Shown: one piece after another, positions 1 to 7,819 of the stretch
How the letters are laid out: each line of letters starts with the position of its first letter
Position numbering within the stretch: position 1 is the stretch's first letter
Assembly: GCA_020047815.1 (NCBI GenBank)
Contig: JAIFNG010000093.1
Span: forward strand, 1 to 44,471
DNA: 44,471 nucleotides
From: Anaerolinea sp.
GTDB taxonomy: Bacteria; Chloroflexota; Anaerolineae; Anaerolineales; Villigracilaceae
Direction: 5' to 3'
Notes under the pieces: model-generated
Told to the model about the DNA's origin: nothing
Databases searched by the model: none
What the model saw: only the letters and a program-made list of their open reading frames with translations
Program-made: the position numbers and the translations under genes

Positions 1-734
1 GGCGCGCGCACCCAGTCAAATGGAGAGATCAATACAAGCGTAATACCTGACAGGATGGGCATGAGAAAACCGGCGATCAATCCCATATCATGATAAAGCG
101 GAAGCCAGGAAACAAGAACATCATCATTGGCAAGATCAAGCGCGCGCGTGTATGCCTCAAGTTGATTAAGCACAGCCTGGTGCGAAAGCGCAACGCCTTT
201 CTGCAAACCTGTTGTCCCCGACGAATGTTGCAGCAGGACTATTTCTTCCGGAGTACGCTGAAATCCACTCATTTGGCTTGGATCAGGTTCTGCCTGTTCT
301 CCCAGTTGGCTCGTAAGTAAAATTCCGCGCACAAGATCGCCGGGTTTCAAAGCTGATCGAACATCCGCCTCAAACTCAGGATATGTGACAATAGCTGCAG
401 GCTGAGTCACTGAAATTAAGGCAGATAAGTCAAGGCGATAACGCTCCGGGGACAGTTTCTCGGTCAGGAATGGCATGATCGAAGGGATCGCGCCATGGAA
501 AATTGCGCCCCAAAAAGCATAGATCAAGTCAGCGCCATGTTGCAAAATAAGCACGACCACTTCGCCCGGCTGGATCTCTGCGCGGGCATATAATCCCGCG
601 TATCGCGCCGACCCCGCAACCAGATCATGATGGGAAATGGCGATATCCTCCTGTCCTGCATGCTGGAGGATAATGGCTGTCTTATGGGGATTTTCCTGAT
701 AATTTTTGTGGACGAAGTGCGCGAGTGTGGACAT
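1..734 (-). CDS. Fatty-acyl-AMP ligase / acyl-CoA synthetase, 3' part off the edge
   Basis: About 244 N-terminal residues of an adenylate-forming enzyme are visible on the minus strand from the ATG at 732-734; the gene runs off the left edge. The frame contains the AMP-binding P-loop motif LQHSSGTTGLQKGV near residue 170 and the motif WLPLYHDMGL near residue 210, which is typical of fatty-acyl-AMP ligases and long-chain acyl-CoA synthetases. Such enzymes activate a fatty acid with ATP and pass it to CoA or to a carrier protein. The gene starts 29 nt after an acyl carrier protein gene on the same strand, so loading of that carrier is the likely job (inference). The C-terminal domain, needed to separate the ligase from the CoA synthetase type, is outside the window. 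Confidence 0.88.
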   Translation of the reverse strand, partial: MSTLAHFVHKNYQENPHKTAIILQHAGQEDIAISHHDLVAGSARYAGLYARAEIQPGEVVVLILQHGADLIYAFWGAIFHGAIPSIMPFLTEKLSPERYRLDLSALISVTQPAAIVTYPEFEADVRSALKPGDLVRGILLTSQLGEQAEPDPSQMSGFQRTPEEIVLLQHSSGTTGLQKGVALSHQAVLNQLEAYTRALDLANDDVLVSWLPLYHDMGLIAGFLMPILSGITLVLISPFDWVRA

Positions 735-763
735 TTTATTTTTTTCCAGGACAGATCCATTGA

Positions 764-1006
764 TCATTTGCGCCCATTAATCAGTTGAGCAAGTTGTTCC
801 AAAGTATCAAATGTTTCAGCATTGAGTTCAGTATCTTCAATTCTCACGCCAAAATTATTTTCGACGAGCAAACTTAGATCCATCAGGCTGAATGAGTCGA
901 TCAAGCCGCTGGAGATCAAGGCTTCATCCGGGCGGATCGTGCGCCTGGGTTGTTTGAGAATTTCAACAGCGATCCTGGCAGCGAGTTTTTCAATCATTTC
1001 TTCCAT
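764..1006 (-). CDS. Acyl carrier protein
   Basis: An 80-residue acidic protein with the length and four-helix pattern of acyl or peptidyl carrier proteins. The phosphopantetheine site is Ser38 in GLIDSFSLMDL; it has the D-S core but not the GLDSL of fatty-acid synthase AcpP, and resembles stand-alone carrier proteins that work with acyl-AMP ligases. An AGGA ribosome-binding site lies 7-10 nt before the ATG. It is the first gene of a minus-strand pair with the acyl-AMP ligase 29 nt downstream, so it probably accepts that enzyme's acyl group for lipid or secondary-metabolite synthesis encoded to the left of the window (inference). Confidence 0.88.
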   Translation of the reverse strand: MEEMIEKLAARIAVEILKQPRRTIRPDEALISSGLIDSFSLMDLSLLVENNFGVRIEDTELNAETFDTLEQLAQLINGRK

Positions 1007-1099
1007 GGCTAATCCTTTTTAATTCTCGAAATAATTACATCAAGTGCGAATTCTACTTCAATTTTCCAATACAAGCTTCAGAAACCGGCCCTATGACAA

Positions 1100-1197
1100 G
1101 GCGTCTCCTCAGTGTATGATTGCCACACTCCGCCCCCTGCTCCGGAGCAGCCCAAGCCTCACGCATCCTTTGCTGCCGCCACCTACAGGCTGACGCC
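1100..1197. repeat. Cloverleaf-like inverted-repeat element
   Basis: A 98-nt element in the 373-nt gap between the divergent ACP and Nudix genes. GGCGTC (1100-1105) pairs with GACGCC (1192-1197) and encloses three further perfect inverted repeats in order: AGTGT/ACACT (1111-1129), CTGCTCC/GGAGCAG (1137-1150) and AGCCT/AGGCT (1155-1191). Together they fold as a four-way junction on either strand. It matches no riboswitch, tRNA, SRP or 6S core that I can recall. It may be a small RNA, a structured leader or a non-autonomous mobile repeat; the strand is not determined. Confidence 0.5.
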
Positions 1198-1208
1198 CAT
1201 GTCCTTAT

Positions 1209-1348
1209 ATGAACGGGCAAAGAGGCTCGGTATTGGAAGCCATCTTATATTGACTTCTCAAAAGACGAGCCGAAGCGTGGAAGATTCAAGGACGATGAAA
1301 AAAAATCAAAGGTCGATCTTTGGATGAAATCAACCATGCGGCCAAAAG
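1209..1348 (+). pseudogene. Possible short gene remnant before the Nudix gene
   Basis: Between the cloverleaf element and the Nudix gene one plus frame reads about 45 residues of charged, protein-like sequence ending in KSTMRPKE and a TAA stop, but it has no good start codon and begins right after an in-frame TGA. A neighbouring frame with an ATG at 1199 reads MSLYERAKRLGIGSH and may be the displaced 5' part. This suggests a frameshifted relic of a small gene. The support is only the protein-like composition, so it may be chance. Confidence 0.2.
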
Positions 1349-1379
1349 AATAATCAGATCTGGAGACTCTTAAAAAACC

Positions 1380-1916
1380 ATGGCACTTAAACCCTGGAAA
1401 ATCCTGAAATCCAATTACCTGCGTCCAAGATATCGATTCGATCAATGCGAATTACCAAACGGAAAGATCTTTGAAGCGACCGCTCTTGAATTTCGTAGTT
1501 GGGCGGCTGTTTTGGCTCTCACGAAAAATCAGGATGTTGTGCTGATCAAACAATATCGGCACGGGGCGCAGGATGCCTTTTGGGAGTTTCCTGGCGGCGT
1601 GGTGGATGATGGAGAAGATCCGCTGGATGGGGCGCAGCGCGAACTCGCTGAAGAAACCGGGTACACAACCTCGAACCTGATCGAGGTTGGAAAGTTTTAT
1701 CCAAATCCTGCGCTTCAAACTAATCTAATGTATGCGTACCTGGCTTACGATGCCGAAAAAACAGATATTCAAAGGCTCGATGATGCCGAGGATATTGAAG
1801 TACACCCCATCCCGCTGGATGAATTGATCGCCATGACAAAGCGCGGGGAATTCCTCAATGGCTTGCAGGTTGCTGTATTATTCCACGCCCTTGCCTACCT
1901 GAATCGTATTCATTAA
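1380..1916 (+). CDS. Nudix hydrolase (ADP-ribose pyrophosphatase-like)
   Basis: A 178-residue protein with a complete Nudix box, GX5EX7REUXEEXGU, at residues 73-95 (E79, R87, E88, E91, E92). The size, the FPGG lead-in to the box and a UPNPAL-type segment after it (YPNPALQTN) fit the ADP-ribose pyrophosphatase group, which hydrolyses nucleoside-diphosphate-linked substrates with Mg2+. Substrate cannot be told from sequence alone. Its TAA stop is followed without a gap by the ATG of the heparinase-like gene, so the two are cotranscribed and probably translationally coupled. Confidence 0.88.
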   Translation: MALKPWKILKSNYLRPRYRFDQCELPNGKIFEATALEFRSWAAVLALTKNQDVVLIKQYRHGAQDAFWEFPGGVVDDGEDPLDGAQRELAEETGYTTSNLIEVGKFYPNPALQTNLMYAYLAYDAEKTDIQRLDDAEDIEVHPIPLDELIAMTKRGEFLNGLQVAVLFHALAYLNRIH

Positions 1917-3836
1917 ATGAAATCCAAATTTCTTATCAGCCTCAAATTCCTGTTCCAGTTGGGACTCCGTCCGCTGGTACTGTACGCGGTGTATAAATTC
2001 GGCTTGCTCACAGGACACTACAAACGGGTGACGCCCGCCGCCCACCCTGGTCTCATACCTGCTTACTCCTCGCGCCTTTTCTCTCTCCCCTCACGCGAAC
2101 AACTTTCCCAAATCCTTGGCGAAGAAGGAAAAGCATACCTTCTCAAAGAAGCAGACGAAATCGTCAACGGTAAATTTCGGCTGTTCGGGGCGGAACTTGT
2201 GGATATCGATCTTACAGGTGATTGGAAACTTGCCCACTGGACAGATTTTGAAACCGGTAAAATTGTCCTTCGACCTTTGACCTTTGACATAAAATACATC
2301 TGGGAACCCGCCCGCTTCGGCTGGGCATTCACTCTCGGACGCGCATATCAGTTAACACAGGATGAACGCTACCCCCGGACATTTTGGAAATACTTCGAAG
2401 CGTTCACGCAAAACAATCCCGCAAACCTTGGCCCACACTGGATGAACGGACAGGAGGTTGCCATTCGGTTGATGAGTCTTGTCTGGTGCGCGCATGTTTT
2501 TTCAAACACACAAAAAGAAAATCACAGCTCGCAGCTCTTAGCCTCCATTTTTCAGCACGCGATGAGGATCCCGCCAACACTCATTTATGCGCGTTCACAA
2601 AATAATAATCACCTCGTTACCGAAGCTGCTGCGCTTTATACAGCAGGGCTGTTTTTTAACGATCAATATTGGCGCAAACTCGGTTGGAAGTGGCTCAACT
2701 GGTCATTTCAGAATCAAATTGGCGGCTATGGCGAATACATTCAACATAGCACCAACTATCATCGTCTGATATTACAGACTGCTCTTTGGATCAATCTCAT
2801 CAAACAGGATGTCTTGCCCCTCAAAACTTCACAGGCGATCGGACGTTCTGCCCACTGGCTTTTCTCGGTCCTCGATAATTCTTCAGGACTCGCCCCCAAC
2901 CTCGGAGCCAATGACGGAGCCTTGATCTTCCCATTAAGTTCTTCGGTATATGAAGATTATCGCCCCACCGTGCAAGCCGCTGCACGTGCCTTTTTACGGA
3001 CAGGATTGACGGCCGGAATTTGGGATGAGATGTCCCTCTGGTTTGGCCTCAAGCCTGCTGCACGTGTGGTTGATTCAAGCGCCTACCTCACCGAAAACCT
3101 GCGTGGACAAAATTCATGGGCATACCTGCGCGCCTCCCATTTCAAGAGCCGCCTTTCGCACATGGATCAATTAAGCCTGGACCTCTGGTGGCGCGGATTG
3201 AACATCACCCAGGATGCAGGAACCTTTTTGTACAATGCCCAACCGCCCTGGGATAATCCCCTCGTGACAACCCGCGTTCATAATACAGTCACAGTGGATG
3301 GTCGTGACCAAATGACCCGCGCGGGACGCTTTCTTGTGCTGGATTGGGCAAATGCCCACATCAAAAATATAATCGAGACCGACGAAAATATTCTGGGGCG
3401 CATTCAAGCTCATCATTGCGGCTATGGCAGGGTAAAACACGAACGCACGGTGACAGTCTATCAGAATGAGTGTTGGCGCATCGAAGACAGGCTGACCTCT
3501 CCCCGCCGTGCCTCACACACTTATTGCCTGCACTGGCTCCTTCCAGATTACCCATGGGAACTCGAAGAACACGAATCAGCCGTCAGCCTAAAACTCGCCT
3601 CCCCCCATGGCTTGATTCGCGTTACCATCTCCGCTCATTCTTCATCACACACGTCTCATTCAGGGATTTCAATCGTTCGCGCAGGCGAATTAATATACGG
3701 TTACCGTGAAACGCATCCCTACGAAGGCTGGGTATCACGCTTTTATGGGCAAAAATCACCCGCCCTGTCCTTCGCCATTGAAATCACATCCGATCTTCAT
3801 TCCACCTTCTCCACCGAATTTTTCTTCCCCAAATAA
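1917..3836 (+). CDS. Heparinase II/III-like polysaccharide lyase family protein
   Basis: A 639-residue protein of the heparinase II/III-alginate lyase type. An all-alpha toroid fills residues about 60-400 and a beta-sandwich follows from about 410. Family residues seen are the SQNNNHLVTEAAA segment (N230-H232) and the TNYHRL segment with the candidate catalytic Tyr281; HNTVTVDGRDQM opens the C-terminal sandwich. Known members cleave acidic polysaccharides, but relatives inside exopolysaccharide clusters may act in glycan modification. There is no clear signal peptide (MKSKFLISLKFLFQLGLRPL could be an N-terminal anchor). The start abuts the stop of the Nudix gene (TAAATG), which fixes the start. 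Confidence 0.8.
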   Translation: MKSKFLISLKFLFQLGLRPLVLYAVYKFGLLTGHYKRVTPAAHPGLIPAYSSRLFSLPSREQLSQILGEEGKAYLLKEADEIVNGKFRLFGAELVDIDLTGDWKLAHWTDFETGKIVLRPLTFDIKYIWEPARFGWAFTLGRAYQLTQDERYPRTFWKYFEAFTQNNPANLGPHWMNGQEVAIRLMSLVWCAHVFSNTQKENHSSQLLASIFQHAMRIPPTLIYARSQNNNHLVTEAAALYTAGLFFNDQYWRKLGWKWLNWSFQNQIGGYGEYIQHSTNYHRLILQTALWINLIKQDVLPLKTSQAIGRSAHWLFSVLDNSSGLAPNLGANDGALIFPLSSSVYEDYRPTVQAAARAFLRTGLTAGIWDEMSLWFGLKPAARVVDSSAYLTENLRGQNSWAYLRASHFKSRLSHMDQLSLDLWWRGLNITQDAGTFLYNAQPPWDNPLVTTRVHNTVTVDGRDQMTRAGRFLVLDWANAHIKNIIETDENILGRIQAHHCGYGRVKHERTVTVYQNECWRIEDRLTSPRRASHTYCLHWLLPDYPWELEEHESAVSLKLASPHGLIRVTISAHSSSHTSHSGISIVRAGELIYGYRETHPYEGWVSRFYGQKSPALSFAIEITSDLHSTFSTEFFFPK

Positions 3837-4027
3837 CCCCATCCCATTATTTATCATTTTCCATTCCCTAATTCAAATAACGGGCGTAAAATAAACCAGC
3901 CGCAAAGGCAAGGAAACAATGTACAACACAGACGAGAGTGACCTTAGTTCTTCAGATAATAACCCGCCCAGTATGGGTGGAAGAGACGTGTTTAATTCAA
4001 GTACCATCATCACGTAGGTGTGCATGC

Positions 4028-4059
4028 GCCTCTGCGTGATGTGACATCACGCAGGAGGC
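4028..4059 (+). promoter_or_regulatory. Hairpin that sequesters the corA ribosome-binding site
   Basis: GCCTCTGCGTGAT (4028-4040) pairs with ATCACGCAGGAGGC (4046-4059) with a single bulged base and a GTGAC loop. The 3' arm contains the AGGAGG Shine-Dalgarno (4053-4058), which lies 5 nt before the ATG at 4064. The folded leader would hide the ribosome-binding site, as in translational switches or RNA thermometers. There is no U-tract, so it is not an intrinsic terminator. What would open it is unknown. Confidence 0.6.
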
Positions 4060-4063
4060 TGCC

Positions 4064-4990
4064 ATGCTGAGCATTTACAAAACCACAGAACAAGGGCTGG
4101 AAACACTTGAAATGATCGCAAACGGTGCATGGGTCAATGCTGTTGACCCAACAGCCGAAGAGGTTGAAAAACTCATCAACTGGGGGATGGACATGGACTA
4201 CATTAATTATTCCCTCGACCAGGATGAAATGGCACGTATGGAGCGCGATGAAGAATACACCTTCATCCTGCTTCGTATTCCCATGCAACAGCCCGAAAGT
4301 GACATCCCTTATATCACTGTGCCTCTTGGCATCATGATCCTCGGCAGCAAGATCATAACTGTTTGTCGCTACGAAAGCGATATCTTCAAACCTCTGATTA
4401 CCGGCAAACACCGCTACCTAAAAACAGGCAAACGATATCGTCTCGCCCTTTATATCTTCCTTGAAACTGCGGTCCGCTACCTGAACCTGCTGCGCGAGAT
4501 CAATCGCGCCACTGAAATGGTGGAAGACCGGCTGCAAAAATCCACGCAAAACCGCGAACTGCTTGAACTGCTTAAATACCAAAAAAGCCTGACCTATTTT
4601 GCGACCGCCCTCCGCTCCAACGAGGTGATGATGGAGCGTGTGCAAAAGACCCAGCTTTTCAACTATTACGAAGAAGATCAAGACCTGCTCGAGGATGTGC
4701 TTACCGAAAATCAACAAGCCATTCAAATGACCAGCATCAACACCGAAATCCTCTCCAGCATGATGGGCGCATTTGCCTCGGTTATTTCCAACAATCTTAA
4801 TGGCGTAATGAAAGCGCTCGCTGCGCTCACCATTATCTTTAACGTACCAACCATCGTCGCCTCATTCTATGGGATGAATGTCGCACTGCCTGGCGAAGGC
4901 CATCCATATGCCTTCCTCACTGTCATAGGAATGGCTCTTGGTCTTGCAGCACTTGCCACCTATGTCTTTTACAAACGCAACTGGTTCTAA
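4064..4990 (+). CDS. corA: CorA-family magnesium/cobalt transporter
   Basis: A 308-residue protein with the CorA layout: a cytoplasmic alpha/beta N-terminal domain, a long charged stalk helix (about 140-235), and two C-terminal transmembrane helices. The signature GMN in FYGMN follows the first membrane helix near residue 276, and the protein ends in a short basic tail (KRNWF). Known members form pentameric channels for Mg2+, Co2+ or Ni2+ in the inner membrane. Translation should start at the ATG at 4064, which has a perfect AGGAGG; that site is buried in a hairpin, suggesting translational control. It shows no operon link to the upstream heparinase gene (227-nt gap). Confidence 0.9.
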   Translation: MLSIYKTTEQGLETLEMIANGAWVNAVDPTAEEVEKLINWGMDMDYINYSLDQDEMARMERDEEYTFILLRIPMQQPESDIPYITVPLGIMILGSKIITVCRYESDIFKPLITGKHRYLKTGKRYRLALYIFLETAVRYLNLLREINRATEMVEDRLQKSTQNRELLELLKYQKSLTYFATALRSNEVMMERVQKTQLFNYYEEDQDLLEDVLTENQQAIQMTSINTEILSSMMGAFASVISNNLNGVMKALAALTIIFNVPTIVASFYGMNVALPGEGHPYAFLTVIGMALGLAALATYVFYKRNWF

Positions 4991-5115
4991 TGAACATCCA
5001 ACTCCTTGCTCGAGGAAAAACACAGCCTCCATACTGGCTGGACATTTGTGGGAAGCGCACATATGCCGGGACTCGATTTCTCGCCATCCGGGGAAATTCG
5101 ACCTGCGTCATGTGA
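4990..5115 (+). CDS. Possible 41-aa small ORF coupled to corA
   Basis: The ATG at 4990-4992 overlaps the corA stop by one base (TAATG), the usual arrangement for translational reinitiation, and opens a 41-codon frame ending in TGA at 5113-5115. The product is basic with two cysteines (C20, C39) and has no recognisable family. The upstream Shine-Dalgarno is poor. It may be a true small protein, a relic, or chance. Confidence 0.22.
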   Translation: MNIQLLARGKTQPPYWLDICGKRTYAGTRFLAIRGNSTCVM

Positions 5116-5129
5116 TCCGGCTCGGCGAA

Positions 5130-5882
5130 TCACGACATCCTCAAATCATCAATGAACTTCCAGCGCCTGGTTTTTGCATAGTCCCCGTCCTGGGGATAAA
5201 AATAACGCGCATAGTCAGACCAGTTATCCACAATGCCGTAGATGGGGTCTTTTGTACCATTGGGCAGCAGATACCGTTCAATTCTGCCGTGAGCAGTCTT
5301 TGAAAGCAGATTTCCCCGCCCCCAGCCGCAATACATGGCAACGGATTCAGCAAAATCCTCCTTGCGGTTAAAACGCCAGTTTGCGCCGCTGGGTTGATCA
5401 CCGTAGAAATATCCATATGCATTAACACCTGGTTTCCTGCCATGGGATCCCGGGGCTTTCAACGCGCCATCCAAAACAGCATCCCATTGATCGGGGATTC
5501 CTTTTATCATTTCGGATAATGATGGATCGGTAACTCCGCCCGTATATTCCTCAAGAGCCAGCGATAACTTCCAGTGATTTTTGGCATCCCACACATGTGC
5601 CAGTTCATGGATAACCGACCAGGCGCTGAACTGGCTTTTTTCACTTAGCTCGATCCGATCCCTGTAAGCCAGCCCCAGATTTTCCCCCGTGTCTGTTCTA
5701 TCAATAAAAACATCCCCCAGCTGGCGTTTGAAATTATCATTTCCGCCCATGAATTCTGCAAACAATCCAATGGAGGCACGCAGAAGTTCCAGGTCACGCA
5801 TATGCCAATTTCCATTTTCTGCAATAATTATCTGAAAATCCACACCCAGGCGGGTTATTTGTTCTCTCTTATTGTCTTCCAT
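5130..5882 (-). CDS. Zincin-fold metallopeptidase-like protein
   Basis: A 250-residue protein, counted from the ATG at 5880-5882, with an HELAH zinc motif (H92, E93, H96) and a downstream ED-FAES segment where E179 is the probable third ligand, as in zincins. The rest matches no named peptidase family I know. The upstream extension of the frame to a GTG at 6020 runs through a 9-bp hairpin and lacks a ribosome-binding site. The ATG chosen has TATACT exactly 6 nt before it, the leaderless pattern seen at several genes here. It is divergent from an XRE-type regulator, a layout reminiscent of ImmR/ImmA pairs, so regulation or cleavage of that protein is possible (inference). Confidence 0.65.
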   Translation of the reverse strand: MEDNKREQITRLGVDFQIIIAENGNWHMRDLELLRASIGLFAEFMGGNDNFKRQLGDVFIDRTDTGENLGLAYRDRIELSEKSQFSAWSVIHELAHVWDAKNHWKLSLALEEYTGGVTDPSLSEMIKGIPDQWDAVLDGALKAPGSHGRKPGVNAYGYFYGDQPSGANWRFNRKEDFAESVAMYCGWGRGNLLSKTAHGRIERYLLPNGTKDPIYGIVDNWSDYARYFYPQDGDYAKTRRWKFIDDLRMS

Positions 5883-5888
5883 GCTAAA

Positions 5889-5894
5889 AGTATA
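5889..5894 (-). promoter_or_regulatory. -10 box for leaderless zincin gene
   Basis: TATACT on the minus strand, ending 6 nt before the ATG at 5882. Transcription would begin at or next to the start codon. No convincing -35 box was seen. Confidence 0.4.
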
Positions 5895-5945
5895 AACCAA
5901 CCTGGCAGACAAAAAATCGCCAATAACGGCGAAAATGGCCCCATA

Positions 5946-5968
5946 GGGGCAGTCCATGAGACTGCCCC
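5946..5968. repeat. 9-bp inverted repeat in divergent promoter region
   Basis: GGGGCAGTC and GACTGCCCC flank a 5-nt CATGA loop. It lies about 65 nt upstream of the zincin start, within the intergenic region shared with the XRE regulator (to 6190). It could be an operator for that regulator or the terminator-like end of an older transcript; no U-tract follows on either strand. Confidence 0.4.
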
Positions 5969-6190
5969 CTTGATTAAAATATTCCGAGGCGGTTTCCCCT
6001 TTTTCAACCAACAGGCGCACTCGGCTGCTTTAGAAGTTATTTCCCCATTGGCGACTCTGCCTATTACCTTATCATATTGAATTATCCCTTTTACAAATCA
6101 AATGTCAAAAAATATCATTCGAATCTTCTCAAATATAAACAGGGTATGGACTCAAAGAATTTTTAGAGTTATATTTATATTCAGGAGGCA

Positions 6191-7084
6191 ATGATGAACC
6201 GTTTTGAATTTGGCATAATGGTCGCATCTTTACGGGAAGATATGCGCTGGACTCAATTGGAACTGGCTGAAAAATCAGGTGTGGATGTGTCTGCGATCAG
6301 CAATATTGAGCGTGGAGCAAGAAGAACACTCCTGAAAGATAACATGCTGCTGAAACTGGCGGATGGTCTTCAACTCACAACTATGGAGAGGCAGGAATTC
6401 CTATGTGCGGCAAGCGGTGTGTCTGAGAGTGATACGGTCCGCAAGGAAAATCTTCGCGCAAAAATTCACTTCGACCCTGCTGTTTTTCTTAAAGAATTGG
6501 GAGGGTATATAGGATGCATCCCGGTCCCGGCGCTGGTAACCGACTCATTCTGCGATATTCTACTGGCCAATCAGTGCGCACTTGAATATTACAATACTCC
6601 GGCAACTTTAATAAATGATGCGCATCATGTTGTCGGTGGATACAACATGATGCGCTATGTATTCCATGCGGATTCAACCTTTCAGGATGGCATTAAGGAT
6701 GACCAATGGGAAATACATGCCTTGATCAATCTGCGCTATTTTCGAAAACGGACGATGCGCGTCCGTTCCAAACCATATTTTTCGATCCTGCTGAATGAGC
6801 TGTTTAACAACAAAAACTACCCCTCCTTCGAAAGATATTGGAGAAAAATGTTATTTGAAAGTTATGATTATTATTCTGCGCCCATGGGAAAACCCGACCC
6901 CGACAACACAAATGCAGTTGTAGGGCTTGAATCCCAGTTGGCGGTGACACCGTGGGGTGAACTATATCTGCAGCAGCTCTTACCGATGAATAAAAAGACC
7001 AGCAAGCGATTTGAGAAGATAATGGACAAGGTCGGGGAAGGGGTTACACTGTTTGCCCCATTTCCAGACAGGCAGAAGCAATAA
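6191..7084 (+). CDS. XRE-family regulator with MmyB-like ligand-binding domain
   Basis: A 297-residue protein. Residues about 8-70 are a helix-turn-helix of the XRE type (WTQLELAEKSGVDVSAISNIERG), and residues about 100-280 fit the PAS-like MmyB domain (VPALVTDSFCDILLANQCA), which is thought to bind fatty acyl or other small ligands in actinobacterial relatives. AGGAGG at 6183-6188 precedes tandem ATGs at 6191 and 6194; the first is used here. Divergent from the zincin gene over a shared promoter region, so autoregulation and control of that gene are likely (inference). Confidence 0.82.
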   Translation: MMNRFEFGIMVASLREDMRWTQLELAEKSGVDVSAISNIERGARRTLLKDNMLLKLADGLQLTTMERQEFLCAASGVSESDTVRKENLRAKIHFDPAVFLKELGGYIGCIPVPALVTDSFCDILLANQCALEYYNTPATLINDAHHVVGGYNMMRYVFHADSTFQDGIKDDQWEIHALINLRYFRKRTMRVRSKPYFSILLNELFNNKNYPSFERYWRKMLFESYDYYSAPMGKPDPDNTNAVVGLESQLAVTPWGELYLQQLLPMNKKTSKRFEKIMDKVGEGVTLFAPFPDRQKQ

Positions 7085-7126
7085 AAGCAGATCCCTGGGT
7101 TCCATTCCCCTGTGCGGGTCGACTGT

Positions 7127-7795
7127 TTATAAACTCAACTTTTCCCCATTTTCCCGCAGCCACTTCCTTTGTTTTTTATACTCAGGATAAATAGACTCCA
7201 CCACCTTCCAGAATTCGCCGGAATGATTCTTTACGCGCAAGTGCGCGAGTTCATGCAAAACTACATAATCGATCACCTCCAGCGGAGCCATAACCAGCCG
7301 CCAGGTAAAGTTCAGGATACCCTTTGAACTGCATGATCCCCAGCGTGTTTTTGCAGAGGAGATCTTTATCTGTCCGGGTGAAAAATTATATTGTTCGGAA
7401 TAAAGCCTGACCCGTTCGGAAATAATTTCAAGCGCGCGCGCTTTATACCAGTGAGTGAAAACCAGTTCACCTTTTACCTGTGCGGCCTGGCTGAGAGAAA
7501 ATCCACTGTCAAAACACAGCAAAGGCTTTTGAAACCTGACCAATTTCAATTCGAAAGCAGACCCAAGGAAGAGGAATTTTTCACCGTCAACATATTGCTT
7601 CCTAATGACCGGATGGACGGATTTGGTCTTTTCGCGGGTGCGTATGATCCAATCCGATTTTTCTTGAATGAACGTATCGATTGCAGCATGAGACGCGCGC
7701 ATGGGGGCACGAACAGTAAATGAACCATCGCGCTCGATGATCAAGGCGATGGTTCTGCGCTTACTGCGGATAAGTTTGTCTGCTTTTATGGGCAT
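7127..7795 (-). CDS. YgjP-like (DUF45) metallopeptidase domain protein
   Basis: A 222-residue protein of the YgjP/DUF45 family: KTRWGSCSSKGILNFTWRL near residues 149-167, then the zinc motif HELAH (H181, E182, H185) with a third His in KNHSGEFW (H191), and a C-terminal helix ending WLRENGEKL. The family has the WLM/SprT-like zincin fold; it is often next to restriction-modification genes but its substrate is not established. It follows dgkA on the same strand by 24 nt with a weak terminator between. Confidence 0.88.
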   Translation of the reverse strand: MPIKADKLIRSKRRTIALIIERDGSFTVRAPMRASHAAIDTFIQEKSDWIIRTREKTKSVHPVIRKQYVDGEKFLFLGSAFELKLVRFQKPLLCFDSGFSLSQAAQVKGELVFTHWYKARALEIISERVRLYSEQYNFSPGQIKISSAKTRWGSCSSKGILNFTWRLVMAPLEVIDYVVLHELAHLRVKNHSGEFWKVVESIYPEYKKQRKWLRENGEKLSL

Positions 7796-7800
7796 AAAAT

Positions 7801-7816
7801 AAAACCGCCTTGCGGG
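7801..7816 (-). terminator. Weak intrinsic terminator after dgkA-like gene
   Basis: On the minus strand a short CCGC/GCGG stem with an AAG loop is followed by TTTTATTTT just past the dgkA-like stop. The stem is only 4 bp, so leaky termination into the YgjP-like gene is expected. Confidence 0.35.
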
Positions 7817-7819
7817 CAG

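Noticed and set aside
1100..1197. Cobalamin, c-di-GMP or SRP RNA identity for the cloverleaf element
   Set aside because: None of the conserved core motifs of these RNAs (B12 box, GNRA-receptor pair, GGAAGCAGCC loop) is present.
5883..6020. 46-residue N-terminal extension of the zincin gene to a GTG at 6020
   Set aside because: It crosses a 9-bp hairpin, has no ribosome-binding site, and the ATG at 5882 has a -10 box at leaderless spacing.
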